A stretch of DNA of 64,000 nucleotides from Ctena decussata. Taxonomy: Eukaryota > Mollusca > Bivalvia > Lucinida > Lucinidae. The notes below the pieces were generated by a model. The model had not been told where the DNA came from and ran no database searches. It saw only the letters and a list, made by a program, of their open reading frames with translations. Shown piece by piece: positions 34,432-46,387 of the stretch; within the stretch, counting starts at the first letter, position 1, and each line of letters opens with the position of its first letter. The position numbers were made by a program, and so were the translations under genes. The stretch spans positions 29,472,166-29,536,165 of the forward strand of contig OZ022508.1 of assembly GCA_963989385.1 (NCBI GenBank), written 5' to 3'.

Positions 34432-34569
34432 TCCCATCCTAAATGGGGATCAACTCTTAAAGAAGAAGTTCTGGGAAAAACGTTTTAATCTTGTAAGAGT
34501 AGACCCTATTTTCACAGGGCTGTGTCATCCAATAAAGCAAACAAAGACTCGGAAAGTTGTTTCCATTTC
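34432..34569 (+). repeat. Dispersed repeat, copy of the 1389-1556 family
   Basis: CTAAATGGGGATCAACTCTT, then GAGTAGACCCTATTTTCACA and GGAAAGTTGTTTCC align in order with the intron 1 copy. Confidence 0.5.
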
Positions 34570-34592
34570 GTAAAATATGGTGGAAAAATAGA

Positions 34593-34874
34593 GAGGCGCC
34601 GTAGTCGAGTGGTTAGAGTGACTCGGCTGTGGTGCAGAAAGTCGCCGAAAAGTCGTGAGTTCGCGGCTCACCGTCGCCATTCGACGACTGGAAAATTCTC
34701 TCTGCCAAACCAGCAGTACATGAGTACCTTTTTCGAATTAGGGAAGGATAAGGCAGCGAGAGGAGAGAGATGGGCTCCGCCTTTCATCAGCTGTGCCCAA
34801 GATACAGTGGGTCTCTAACCCCCACTGCCCCGACGGCTATAAGGCTATGGGAAACCTTTACCTTTTTTTTTTTG
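34593..34874 (+). mobile_element. tRNA-derived SINE (family A), best-preserved copy
   Basis: A box TAGTCGAGTGGTTAGAGT (34602-34619) and B box GAGTTCGCGGCTC (34657-34669) have tRNA-like spacing. The body runs TTCGAATTAGGGAAGGATAA to GGGTCTCTAACCCCC, and the element ends in a run of T after ACCTTT. The head is tRNA-derived by its promoter boxes; the parent tRNA cannot be named by eye. Confidence 0.85.
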
Positions 34875-35303
34875 CTTTTTTTAATGGAAACCCGTTTTTT
34901 GACATATGCAAACAGTGCACATCAAGATCAGACACCACAAAACGCGGCAGCTGATCGGGGTCTACATTGTTTTCTACAGGAATTTCCATGCAAAAAACAA
35001 TTAAAGAAAAATGTCTTCCAGATACCCCTAAAACCAGAATGGACGCATGTAAAATGATAAAGATGGACAAGCTTACTGGTAAATAAAAAGGGGGCTAAAT
35101 GAGTTTTAGTATATGACGGCATTTATTGTCCGCTTTGGGAACCATGACTCTATGGACATGAAGACATTGACCAGCCTGTACAAGCAGTGTTGCTGGAGTC
35201 ATCTGCGCAAGTATACATGTATTTCACGGCTTCCTTTAAATGTGTAGGGGTGTTTTTGGTCGGGCGAAGGTGCTCGGTAGCTTTCAGTGGCGGGTAAAAA
35301 GAT

Positions 35304-35557
35304 AAGGTAAGGTTTTCCTTAGCCTACTAGCCGTAGGGGCAGTGGGGTTAAAGGCCTACTGTATCTTGGGCACAACGAATGAAAGACGGAGTCCATTCCC
35401 TCCTCTTTCGCTGATTTATCCTTCCCTGATTCGAAGCGGTTACCCATTTACTGCTGGGTTGACAGAGAGTTTTCCAGTCGTCGGATGGCGAAACCCGGGC
35501 GCTATCACACGACCTTCAGGCGACTTACTGCATCATAACTGAGCGTCTCACGGCGCA
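35304..35557 (-). mobile_element. tRNA-derived SINE (family A), minus strand
   Basis: Reverse of the 34593 copy: TTATCCTTCCCTGATTCGAA, GCCTACTGTATCTTGGGCAC and terminal GGCGC. The A-box region is altered. It abuts a family B repeat at 35563. Confidence 0.78.
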
Positions 35558-35562
35558 TTAGT

Positions 35563-35770
35563 GTCGGGGCGGCCTACTAATTTGGATAATAGTAGGGCAA
35601 GAGCCTATTGTGCTTTCAGTAGGTGCAGTGGGGGTTGTTTGGATATTTTTTCTCTCGCATATCATTTCTCTCTCCCTTTTTGTCTCCCTCTCTCTGGAAA
35701 ACGGCCCGATATAGACTTAAATACTGCCTGAAAGAGCCGTTTAACCCAAAACAACCTACCAACAAATCAA
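35563..35770 (+). repeat. Dispersed repeat family B, plus strand
   Basis: GTGTCGGGGCGGCCTACTAA, then GATATAGACTTAAATACTGC and GCCGTTTAACCCAAAACAAC. It begins within six bases of the SINE copy at 35304-35557. Confidence 0.65.
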
Positions 35771-36065
35771 ATGTGTCTGCGAAAACTCCAGCTCTGGCCA
35801 CTCAGGGTGTTTGGGACCCCTTCATGCGTATCGCGACTCAGCGTCGTGAATAAAACAGATACCTTACGGCTTGTGCGAACAACGAATACTCAAATGGGCC
35901 TTCTCATTACGGCAATTGTATTCCTCTTTATTTAAGCATTGACAGGCTTAAATACAAATTTGAAATTGAAAATACAAAAAACACTGATAAGTTTGCGCAA
36001 GTAAACATGCTGATGCATGTAAAAGCATTTTCTTAAGATTTTCAGGGGAATCAATCTATACATGT

Positions 36066-36302
36066 GAGCTGCGACACGACAAAACCAACAAAGTAGCAAA
36101 TGCACCCAGCGAAGACTCAGATCATCATGGGCCTCCCCCAGCCAGATCAAAGTCTTTGTTGTGCGGTTGAAGGGTTGCTAAGGGTCTAAGCTAGCTCCAT
36201 GCGGACAGCGAAGACTCTGATCAGACTGGGCGGATGCCCAAACTGATCTGAGTCTTCGTTGGGCGCACATGTCGCCTTGTTGGTTTTGATGTGTCGCGGC
36301 TC
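36066..36302. mobile_element. Palindromic MITE family P, full copy
   Basis: GAGCTGCGACACGACAAAAC to GTTTTGATGTGTCGCGGCTC, ~237 bp. The arms differ from the consensus in the centre (inverted AAGGGTCTAAGCTAGCTCC joint). Flanks do not match. Confidence 0.8.
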
Positions 36303-37090
36303 AATTATGTACCTTTTTCCTATCGCCTTCCTGTTCAATAGGGGTAAATTCTTTCTTAAAGAGGATAGTTTTGCTGGCCGTCAAAAAAAGGAAGTCACAA
36401 AAAACAAAAACAAAAAAAAACGTGCCCCTTTGTAAAAGTAGCGGGAATAAATATGGTGTTTTTTTATCAATACACCTTCAGATCCTTTTTCCCGGCATGC
36501 CATTTAATATTATTGTGACAGGAGACATATTTGATTACAATATTATACCTCCTGTATTACTATTTAACTATTTTAAATACATCCTCAAACAGCCTTTTAA
36601 AAATTTGACAATGCTTTATGAATGTGATTATTATAAGCAAATATATATCTTTAGGCTTACGTCCGCTATTATAACCATATAACAAACAAAATCTAGAATA
36701 GTAAACGCATCATCACAAAAGACACATATCTGAGTTAGGCGAGACTTTAACATTTGGTCACAACGTAATGAGCATTTAAACAAAGTGAGTTTCTTTATGT
36801 AATTATATACGTCTTTCACTGAAATTCTTTTAATTCTCTAAAATCTGTATTATAGCACCACACTTTCATGGTATACATTATCAGTATACTTCTCATGGGT
36901 GTGCATTGTGGATAAAAATCGTCGCAGAGATCACTGTTCGACATAACGTAGCTTGTTAAGAGGCGTCGAAAGGTTAACCCGATGGGAGTTCTCAATCCAC
37001 ACCTTTCCCCATGGCAAATACCTTCCTGAGTTATAACGTAAAACTTGCTATAAGGCATAATCCAGCGTTTGAGATGTTTTTATGTAATTT

Positions 37091-37245
37091 GAGCCGCGAC
37101 ACGATAAAACCAGCAAAGTGGTTGTGCTCCCAGCACAGCATCGGATCATCCTGGGCATTCAGAGTCTTCACAGTTCATGCCAAGGCTGATCTGAGTCTGC
37201 GCTGGCCGCACATGCCACATTGTTGGTGTTGTCCTATCGCGGCTC
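37091..37245. mobile_element. Palindromic MITE family P, internally deleted, ATTT duplication
   Basis: Only 155 bp, but both termini are intact and ATTT flanks each side (37087-37090 and 37246-37249). About 80 bp of the centre is missing. Confidence 0.85.
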
Positions 37246-37689
37246 ATTTTATTTAATTTTGGAAGAAGCCGATGGTCTCAACGACCGACATTCGATTCGT
37301 CATGTCAAATTACGGTCTGACACGTACTGATGTCATTTGCTGCTTCATGGCATCATCATCTGTAGTACCAGTGTCTCTTGACGTAGACAAGTGACTTATA
37401 CGACAAATGCATTACTACACATTATATTAGCGTGAGTTTGCCAGTTCTGGGTGACATAATATTCATGAGACTATACAAATCTTTCATTGGTATGATGTAG
37501 GCCCTATGGATAGAAAAAAAAATCCGAATGCAGGGTCCCACTGAGGCTAGCCGAGTGGCGCCTAGCTGTCATCGCGAAAGGGCAGATTTTTCTACTTGCG
37601 CCATATAACTCTGCTTGCATACCTTTTGATTTACAACGGTTGATTTTAACTTGTTTCAATGAATAATTTCGAGTATAGGTTTTTACTTT

Positions 37690-37772
37690 AGTTTCAGATT
37701 AACTAGCCGTCCCGACATAACCATAGCTGTTTACCGTGGACGTTAAGCATCAAATCAATCAATCAATCAATG
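37690..37772 (+). repeat. SINE-like tail with (AATC)n
   Basis: CCGTGGACGTTAAGCATCAA followed by ATCAATCAATCAATCAATG is a 3' end common to mollusc SINEs. No promoter boxes are visible upstream. Confidence 0.4.
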
Positions 37773-38203
37773 TCGCCTACATTTCCAACGGTCGCCAAGC
37801 ATGAGATAAACTGACGTCATTTTACCGTAGTATGACACCATCCTCTGTACAACTAACTATCGTTATCTTCGCGTGTTTTTTACCAGTCCAGGGTGATAAA
37901 TGGGTGTGGCTTGCAGATAAAAAAAAAAAGAATCGTCATAAAGTTCATTTTTTCGGTGTCATTAGGCCGAACGGTGAGCCGGAGGTATGGATATGCTGTC
38001 AGTACCTCAGACTCATCACAGATATACATTTTATTACATATTTTTTATTCGAAACGCAGGGGTCGTTAAAATATATATGTTTAGCGATTAAAAGTTGTTT
38101 GATGTAACTGAGAAAAATAAAAATATAGGTGAAAACGTCGATTTAAACAACCAACGGTCGTTTTTTCGTTTTCTTTATTTTTACATCAACTTCTGGCATG
38201 ACA

Positions 38204-38270
38204 TAAGTCATTATGCAAAATGTCATTATGCACAATGCATTATGCATAATGCCATTATGCATAACTTCTT
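38204..38270. repeat. Clustered CATTATGCA repeats
   Basis: CATTATGCA or its near variants occur five times in 60 bp, together with palindromic GCATTATGCATAATGC. It could be a degenerate minisatellite; the motif also resembles octamer-type POU sites. Confidence 0.65.
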
Positions 38271-38335
38271 GGTCTGTACCATCAGCGTCTTCTGCAGACC
38301 AAATGCCTTATCTCTTGTATGTTTATACAACATAT

Positions 38336-38571
38336 GAGCCGCGACACGACAAAACCAACAATGTGGTTGTGCGCCCAGCGCAGACTCAGATCAGCCTGGG
38401 CATCCGCCCAGTCTGATCAGAGTCTTCGCTGTCCGCATAGGGGTAGCTTACACCCTTAGCTACCATTTTAGCCTTTAACGAAGAGTCTTATGAAACTGGG
38501 TGGATGTCCAGGCTGATCTGAGTCTGCACTGGGCGCACAACCACTTTGTTGGTTTTCTCGTGTCGCGGCTC
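38336..38571. mobile_element. Palindromic MITE family P with ATAT duplication
   Basis: A full 236-bp copy from GAGCCGCGACACGAC to CTCGTGTCGCGGCTC, flanked by ATAT at 38332-38335 and 38572-38575. Confidence 0.88.
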
Positions 38572-38579
38572 ATATAGTA

Positions 38580-39355
38580 GAGTGATTCATTTGCTTGTCC
38601 AGGGCGCGCTAACATGGGTGAGATAAGATTTTCTTTTTGTACAGATAAACTCGCCAAACACCTTAGTTGGTGTGCAAAAGTATCAAACTTTAGTACCTTT
38701 CATGGGCATGAGATGCAGATGGAAGAAAATCTGTCACGTGAGTCACTGGTTGGTATCACGAGGCATGTCGAGTGATGCTTAAACAGTTTTCCCGAGGGAC
38801 GAGAATTTCTGTCTGTACACCACACTAATGATAGATACTACTTGTTTCACACCTTTTGATGCACAACGATTTGGCTAAACATAGATCCTGTTGAAAAAAT
38901 AGCCATCAGAGGAGATAGCAAATCCCCAGACCAAAGGCGGCATTCGCCTTAGTAAACAAAGTCAACTTCAAAGCTCATTCTCGTAAAATATTGTCATCCT
39001 ATTATGCTTCTTATTGACATTATCTGTTTAACAGATGCATGCTATCTAACGATCAGACGAAAGTCGTATGCACCTTAGTAAACAGGGTCCACTTCTAAAC
39101 ACATACATGTTTGAGTGATATACATGTATTGTAATTCTTTCATGCTTCTTATTAGTAGTATCTGTTTAACAGGCGCATAGTTGTCTAACACTCAGACCAA
39201 AACAGTTTGCCACAATGCTTAAAAAAATGGTAAAATCCCAAACAGCAACCATCTACACAATGTAATGCATATGACAAAATCAACATTTCAATATGTGTGA
39301 GCAGTGCAACTCCGATTTTGAGCTCTCTAGTAAATGACTTTGGACAAAGAATCCA
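38580..39355. other. No gene seen; internal direct repeat
   Basis: A ~115-bp imperfect direct repeat is visible: 38950-39050 and 39060-39200 share CTTAGTAAACA, ATGCTTCTTATT and TATCTGTTTAACAG. No supported exon. Confidence 0.45.
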
Positions 39356-39356
39356 A

Positions 39357-39424
39357 ATTTTTTTTTTTTTTTTTTTTTTTTTGGTGGTGGGTGGGGGGAG
39401 AGGGGGTGGGGGGGGAGAAGGAGA
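39357..39424. repeat. Poly-T / G-rich simple sequence
   Basis: A run of about 26 T is followed by ~50 bases of GGTGGGGGGAG type. The long minus-strand frame over it (Pro and Lys runs) is an artefact. Confidence 0.9.
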
Positions 39425-39589
39425 ATGCTGAGCGGCGGAGGGGTCACAGAGAGTAAGGAACACTGATAGTATACAATATGTCACAGCATGATCATCAATG
39501 TTCTTAAAGGTATAATGGCATTAAAATTGTGGAGCCGGCCAGGGTCGGACATAAAACTGCTGCTCAAACTTCCACAGGGAAATGACTCG

Positions 39590-39940
39590 AAAAGTATGAA
39601 TGCGAGTGTTTTTATTTGTGTATGAGACAATTTGCCATGAGCTGTTCTGCATATTTATGAAAACTTATGAAAATATTTCAAGGGGTAATCAAGATATGGA
39701 TCGGACACGAAATCACAGCTATAACCGGCAAGAGTCATCATTCTTATACGCGACACATTGTTATGACCTATTCTACATACCTGTGAATTTACATGAAAAT
39801 TTTCTACAGGGTGATCAAAATATAAAGCGGACAAGAAAATGTTTACGAATGGACGGACAAACCCACGGACGGACGGGCACATAGACAGACGGACGCCAGG
39901 CTCATCGCTATATACCCCGAACCTTTCGGTCGGGGAATAA
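39590..39940 (+). mobile_element. Hairpin-ended (pearl/Helentron-like) element
   Basis: Two diverged ~95-bp repeats (TTTATGAAAACTTATGAAAA, then TTACATGAAAATTTTCTACA) lead to a GGACGGACGGGC-type microsatellite. A terminal hairpin CCCCGAACCTTTCGGTCGGGG follows. This layout (direct repeats, microsatellite, 3' hairpin) fits the bivalve pearl / Helentron-like class. Open frames on both strands here are not genes. Confidence 0.6.
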
Positions 39941-40064
39941 AAAAGATAAATAACCTATAAGTGCTCTCCATTTTATTTTGAAGGGGAAAAAAAAAACGAA
40001 AAAAAAACGCGGTATCAATGAACAATGATCGGTTCCATTTAGTGACGCCCTCCGGCGTGGCATA

Positions 40065-40415
40065 AATAGAGGATGTTATATTATTATTAAGTACTCGTGT
40101 TTTATTGAATTTAATAAACTTCTTGGAGAAAAAGATAAGATGCGAGGCTATGCCGAGCATCTTATCGTTTTTCTCCAAGAAGTTTAATAAATTTAATAAT
40201 ATAGAAGCACGAATGCAAGGAGGCTATTTATCATATGACACTATTAGCAAATTTTGCACTAAAACGTCACGATTTCGCCATCAGAAAACGGGAAGTTTTA
40301 TGCACGTCAACGCATAACGTTACGACATATTTGCATATTTAATCCACTAGTTAATTATTGTTTTTAATGCATAGCCTTATTACACTCTCAGATGCGACGT
40401 CATTATGATAAACGA
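40065..40415 (+). mobile_element. Foldback MITE family F, copy 2
   Basis: Hairpin GATAAGATGCGAGGC / GCCGAGCATCTTATC with TTTAATAAAC arms, then CATATGAC, AAAACGTCACGATTTCGCC, TCCACTAGT and GCGACGTC in order. Mirrors 15117-15490. Confidence 0.72.
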
Positions 40416-40557
40416 ATGTAATATTGCCGTCTTCCTGACGTCATCGACTAATTTCACTTGACGTTGCAGATACGAGTCGTCCTCTACAACCAATGTATTT
40501 ACTATACGTACGTGATATGTGCATGATTTTGGCCGGTTCTGAGTTTTTTGTTTTTTT

Positions 40558-43500
40558 AGCTCACCTGAGCCTGTAGGCTCATAGGTGAGCTTATGGTATA
40601 GTCAGGCATCCGTCGTCTGTCCGTCCGTCCGTCGTCCGTCCGTCCGTCGTCAACATTTTCAAACATCTTTTCCTCTGAAACCACTGGGCCGATTGAAGCC
40701 ATATTTCATATGGAGCTTATCTAGGTCGGGGGAACGAAAGTTTGTTCCGGATATCTGAGTCACATGACCAAGATGGCCGCCACGCCCATATATGGTAAAA
40801 ACCCTTCACAAATCTTCTTCTCCAGAACCAAAAGGCCTATGACCATGAAACTTGGTATGTAGCATTGAGCATACGGGCCTACCATAGTTTATACAAATGA
40901 TGACCGTGCGGTGACCTTGACTTAATTTATGACACGGTCAACTTTGGTAGGTTAGGCTTTTATATGGGAAAACGCTAAAAGAGTGGATTTCTCAAAAACT
41001 ATATAAGTCTTTGGTACAATATTTGGTATGCATGGTCAACTAAATGAGCAAATGAAGATATTATGTCACTAAAGGTCAAGGTCATTCCGTCGGTCCATCC
41101 GTCGTCAACATTTTCAAACATCTTCTCCTCTGAAATCATTAGGCCGATTGAAGTCAAATTTCATTTGGAGTCTCAATGGGATGGGGGAATTAAAGTTAAT
41201 ACCCGGGTCTGGGTCACATGACCAAGATGGCCGCCACGCCCGTATATGGTAAAAACCCTTCAAAAATCTTTTTTCTTCAGAACCAAAAGGCCTATGTCCT
41301 TGAAACTTGGTGTGTAGCATCGGGCCGTCGAGCCCATCATAATTTATACAAATGATGACCGTGCGGTGACCTAGACCTAATTTATGACACGGTCAGCTTC
41401 GGTACCTTAGGCTTTTATATGGGAAAACGCCTAAACAGTAGATTTCTCAGAAACTGTTTAAGTCTAAGGTACAATATTTGGTATATATGGTCAACTAAAT
41501 GAACAGCTGTAAATATTATGTCACTAAAGGTCAAGGTCATTCTGTCAACCCTTCCGTCATCCAGATTTTTCAAACGTCTTCTCCTCTGAAACCACTGGGC
41601 CGATTAAAGTCAAATTTCCTATGGAACCTACCTAGGTTAGGGGAACGAAAGTTTATTAGGGGTATCTGGGTCACATGACCAAGATGGCCGCCACGCCCAT
41701 ATATGGTAAAAACCCTTCAAAAATCTTCTTCAGAACCAAAAGGCCTATGGCCCTGAAACTTGGTATGTAGCATTGAGCATTTGGGCCCATCTTAGTTTGT
41801 ACAAATGATGACTGTGTGGATACCTTGACCTAATTTATGACACGGACAAACTGCGGTACCTTAGGCTTTTGTGTGGGAAAATGCTAAAACAGTGGATTTC
41901 TCAGAAACTGTTTAGGTCTAAGGTACAATATTTGGTATATATGGTCAACTAAATGAACTGCTGAAGATATTATGTCACTTAAGGTTAAGGTCATTCTGTC
42001 AGCCTGTCCGTCGTCAAGATTTAGAAACATCTTCTCCTCTGAAACCACTGGGCTGATTGAAGCTAAATTTCATATGGAGTCTCAGTGGGATGGGGGAACG
42101 AAAGTTTGTTTCCAGGGTCTGAGTCACATGACCAAGATGGCCACCACGCCCATATATGGTAAAAACCCTTCAAAAATCTTCTTCATCAGAACAAGAAGGC
42201 CTATGACCTTGAAACTTGGTACGTAGCATTGGGCACTCGGGCCCATCATAGTTTATACAAATGATGGCAATGCGTTGACCTTGACCTAATTTATGACACT
42301 GTCAACTTTGGTATGTTAGGCTTTTATAAGGGAAAACGCTTAAACAGTGAATTTTCAGAAACTATTCAAGTATAAGGTACAACATTTGGAATATATGGTG
42401 AATTGAATAACCAGATGAAGATATTATCACTAACGGTCAAGGTCATTCTGTCAGCCCGTCCGTTTGTTGTCAAGATTTTCAAACACCTTCTCCTCTGAAA
42501 CTACTTCCCCGATTGAAGCCAAATTTCATATGGTGTCTTAGTGGGATGGGGGAGGAAAGTAGATTCCCAGGGGGAGGAAAGTAGATTCCCAGGATATGGG
42601 TCACATGAACAAGATGGCCGTCATGTCCATATATGTAAAACCCCTTCAAAAATCTTCTTCTCCAGAACTAAAATGCTTATGACCTTGAAACTTGGTATGT
42701 AGTATTTAAAGTTGGGCCCATCATAATTTATACAAATCCGTACTGTGCATTGACTGTGACCTAATTTATGGCAAGGTCAATTTTGATGCATTGGAAAATG
42801 CTTGAGCAGTGGATTTCTCAGAAACCATTCAAGTCTATGACATGCCCATATATGGTAAAACTCCTTCAAAAATCTACTTCTCCAGAACCAAAGGCACAAT
42901 GACCTCGTGGCATGGTATGTAGCATTGAAGACTCGGGCCCATCATAGTTTGTACAAAACATGATGGCGCATCGACCTTGACCTAATTTATGGCGAGGTCA
43001 ACTTTGGTATGTTGTGCTTTTATGTGGGAAAATGCTTAAACAGTTGATTCCATGGAATTCTTTAAGCCTAGATATAATAATTGGAAAATATGGTTAACTA
43101 AATGAATACATGAAGACAATGTCATCAAAGGTCAAGGTCATTTTTTTAACTTTGCTCAAGGTCACTGAGATTTTAAAATTAAAATATGCACACCTTTTAA
43201 GCTACTGGTTTCAAATTTGTAACAAATGAGCGAAATGACAAAGGACCTCTGACAGTTTCAATGCAAATTTGCCTATTTTTGACAAATTACTGCAGCTTTC
43301 CTGGGAAGCGGATAATAAAATTTTTAGCATTAATGGGTAGACTTATCCATTATAAAGAAGTTTTTATATTGATTTTGAACAATTATCATATCTGCACACT
43401 AACTCTCACTGATTCTAGCAAGAGGGGTAAGTGAAATTTGCGGTCATGCTAAATACGTATATTTTTTGCTTTTTCTTATTAACTGGATTTTATTTGTTAG

Positions 43501-44030
43501 ATAAGCTTAATTTGAAGTAAAACACTATAGCTGCTCATAGTATGCAATTATATGTAAATAAAAAGTAAGCTAGCCCTATTTTTAGACACAGAGGGTCTAA
43601 TTACCCCACCCACTTTTCAGTTTTTCAGCTGTAGACTATTTATCCCCCCCCCCTCCCCCGTGCCTCAGCTTGCCACTCATATGTAATGTGTATATTGATA
43701 GTACACATACGCATGCAAAGTGGCTTGCTGAGGCACGTGGGGGGGGACATCTTTATAAAACTTTTCCTATTTTCCATACTTTCAATTGTAAAAACTTGCT
43801 TTTTACACCCCAAAAATCTAAGTTTGTCTGCGATATAATTGAAAAATTATTTTTCTGCCAATTGTGGGAGGTTCAAGGCATTTCAACACATTTCAATAGA
43901 AATTGTGAAGCCTACCGAAAGTTCATTTTCCCCATTTTTTATAGGCAAATTTACATTACAACTGTCAGAGGTCCATAGGTCTGTTGACAGAAGGTGTCAG
44001 GTGAGCTACAGGACCATTGGTCCTCTGGTT
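40558..44030 (+). mobile_element. 3.5-kb tandem-unit element with hairpin ends (Helentron/pearl-like)
   Basis: Starts AGCTCACCTGAGCC, whose complement GGCTCATAGGTGAGCT follows at once, then a GTCCGTCCGTCGTCC microsatellite. Five clear units begin near 40647, 41100, 41556, 42010 and 42466, a period of 453-456 bp. Each carries CTTCTCCTCTGAAACCACTG, CAAGATGGCCGCCACGCC and AAAACCCTTCAAAAATCTTC. Unit structure decays to ~43140, then ~850 bp of unique sequence ends in GGTGAGCTAC and the hairpin AGGACCATTGGTCCT before CTGG. Terminal palindromes and CTRR fit the Helitron/Helentron group; this is inference. No helicase or Rep frame is present, so it is non-autonomous. Open frames within it are not genes. 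Confidence 0.72.
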
Positions 44031-44034
44031 TTAT

Positions 44035-45423
44035 TTCTATTTGTCCTTTCCTACGGTGAATACAACATACGTGTTTTGGCACCACAGGAAAGTTTATCTG
44101 CGACTTCCACCGTGTCGACAATCCTTTTGTTGCACACTAGAGAAGGCTATCCGTAACTCTCATTTATACCGACAACTCATGCTACATAACCTGTGTCCTA
44201 CGCGCACCTCTGTGAGTATGAGTGTGGTTGTGTGTGTGGTTGACCATGTTGACGGGCGGGTTCGCATAGTTCGTACAGAAATTAAACTTGTAGGTATACA
44301 TTGTACGTAATATAATTCACTTTGAATGCAAAGAGGAGCGAATTGACGACTGCAAATAGATTTATAGTTGATGACTGTCGCATAACAATTCAGGAAATGT
44401 TCGATATTTTTGAAAACAAGACATTGATTAATGTTTTAAAAGCGGGCGATAACTATATATGTATGAACGATATAAATTCTTTTGTAACGGTATTCTAATC
44501 AATCCAGTGCGTATATATCAATATTCTATTCACATGCATTATTAGCCTAATTGCACTTTATAAATAATGCATCCCTAGTATAAAACGCATACATCTATTT
44601 TAATTTTAAATTCCAATGTCCACAAAGCCAATGTCAAAGTCATCTGAACTTGAATAACTTGCATCTATCAAAATGTCAGATATTTTAAACTTGAATTACT
44701 AGTGATTTCATTATGTATGTGATGGAAAAGTCACTCAGGACCAAGAATAAGAAATCTTTGCAAACTAATGGAACTAAGTACACTTTGTTCATTACGTTCC
44801 TAAGGAGAAAGGTGAATTTAGTACCCTTGGCTTGCGAAGATAAGAATACTACAGCTTGTAATTTACCATCTGAATAACACTAAGAAGGCCAGTTTTCAAT
44901 GTATCTAGCCAGTCATTATAACTTAACATGTTACAAGAACGGCACATATTAAGTTCCCTAAACCTCGCTTCAACTGTCTTCACTGATTTCAAGCCTCCCA
45001 TGCTACTATGTAATTCACCAGGCCCTCAGGAACATTTAACACCCCAAACTAGATCTTGAGGCTTTCGTAAGACCCCTAAGGTGGGTTCATTTCCACAAAC
45101 AGTTTCTGTAGGCATACATACTACAGGCTCAGACATATCCGGACTTTTTGGCCATTTAATCTGCAATCGCTACTATCCCATTGACTTGTCCCTTGTTCCT
45201 AACTTTTTATATGATATGATAAACCTTGGTAAGCTTATCCAATGTTTTCCACACAAAAATTAATAAATAAAAAAAATGTCCTCATACACATATTTAAGTA
45301 TGTCGTCCATCTATTTTAGCAATTCTGTTTATTCTGACTGAGAGTGTGTGTGTGTGTGTGAACACTGCGGATATATGTGATTATGTTGAAGTCTCTATCA
45401 TGTAATCGCTTTTTCTTCTTCAG
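44035..45423. other. No gene seen upstream of the 45.4-kb exon
   Basis: AT-rich, with short frames only. It ends in a (GT)n tract (45345-45360) and then a good polypyrimidine tract and AG at 45422-45423. Confidence 0.4.
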
Positions 45424-45864
45424 ATGGAAGAGGAGACGACGTCACTGTCGACATCAACCGTAGTTTCTCATCCTGAACATATCCTGCTTCCTGAATATCG
45501 TCAGGAATCGACACATGGCTCCACATCGACGAAAGAGTTCTCCCAGGAGTTAGACTTACCGCGAATGCTGTCTCAATTAGAATCCGAGTTATCTTTCTTG
45601 ATGTCTGAAGCAGAGGTTATTGAAGAGAAAGAGAGACTTGAAAAGAGTAAACAAACGTTCAAAGAACAGCAGGAAAATCATAAACAATGGGAAAGTAATA
45701 TTAACAATAGGAAAATGGCGCTTTTAGAGCGAGTTCAGAACTTGAAACGTTTTCATAAGAACAGAATGGGAATTTATGACAACTTCAAAGCGTACGCAAA
45801 TGATATGCAACGCAAGCTGCACAATAGGACAGACGTAGAAAAACAGAGTGTTCAAAGGACATAG
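45424..45864 (+). CDS. Possible coiled-coil protein, single or terminal coding exon
   Basis: A 146-codon frame opens with ATG immediately after a strong acceptor (CGCTTTTTCTTCTTCAG) and stops at TAG 45862-45864. Residues 1-45 are Ser/Thr/Glu-rich. Residues 50-135 are Glu/Lys/Gln-rich without proline, with heptad-like Leu spacing and the run RKMALLERVQNLKRFHKNR; a coiled coil is likely. The layout loosely recalls the DUF4200 segment of axonemal CCDC42/CFAP73-like proteins, but I do not claim homology. No AATAAA follows closely. No donor of good quality lies in the frame. An unrelated chance frame is possible; composition argues against it. Confidence 0.45.
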   Translation: MEEETTSLSTSTVVSHPEHILLPEYRQESTHGSTSTKEFSQELDLPRMLSQLESELSFLMSEAEVIEEKERLEKSKQTFKEQQENHKQWESNINNRKMALLERVQNLKRFHKNRMGIYDNFKAYANDMQRKLHNRTDVEKQSVQRT

Positions 45865-46149
45865 ATACAGACAAAATTCTAAACAGTTTTGTATCTATTT
45901 GGAATTCGACATAACTGCCTATATGCAAATACGAATGCGTGTGTTGAAATTTAGTCAACATGACAAATTATCAACACACAGATGTAAGATACATAAGATT
46001 TTAATATCAAATGCATCTGGCTTTTATCTGTAAAAGACCGAATGGATAAACCTTTAGTGTCCAATTCATTAGCATGAATATGCCAGTTATTTTCTGGAAT
46101 CTGCTATTCCAAATTAGGTAACCATTGCGATAAGCAGTGCTGGTCATCT

Positions 46150-46387
46150 GAGCCGCGATACGAGAAAAACAACAAAGTGGTATGTGCGCCCAGCACATAA
46201 TCAGATCTACCTGGGCATCCACCCGGTCTAAGCAAAGTCTTCGCTTTGCGCTTGAAAGGTAGCTAAGGGTCTAAGCTTGCTCTATGCAGACAGCAAAAAT
46301 TCTAATCAGACTGGACGGATGTCCAGGCTGATCTGAGTCTTCACTGGGAACACATGCCACTTCGTTGGTTTTCTCGTGTCGCGGATT
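46150..46387. mobile_element. Palindromic MITE family P, full copy with worn right end
   Basis: GAGCCGCGATACGAGAAAAA to TTTTCTCGTGTCGCGGATT. The central joint reads AGGGTCTAAGCTTGCTC. No clear target duplication (ATCT against ATCA). Confidence 0.78.

Noticed and set aside
39185..39484. A 99-codon minus-strand frame with Pro and Lys runs
   Set aside because: Its middle is a poly-T plus G-rich simple sequence.
43670..44310. Three overlapping frames of 97-105 codons
   Set aside because: They lie at the 3' end of the Helentron-like element and just past it, with no splice support or recognisable domain.
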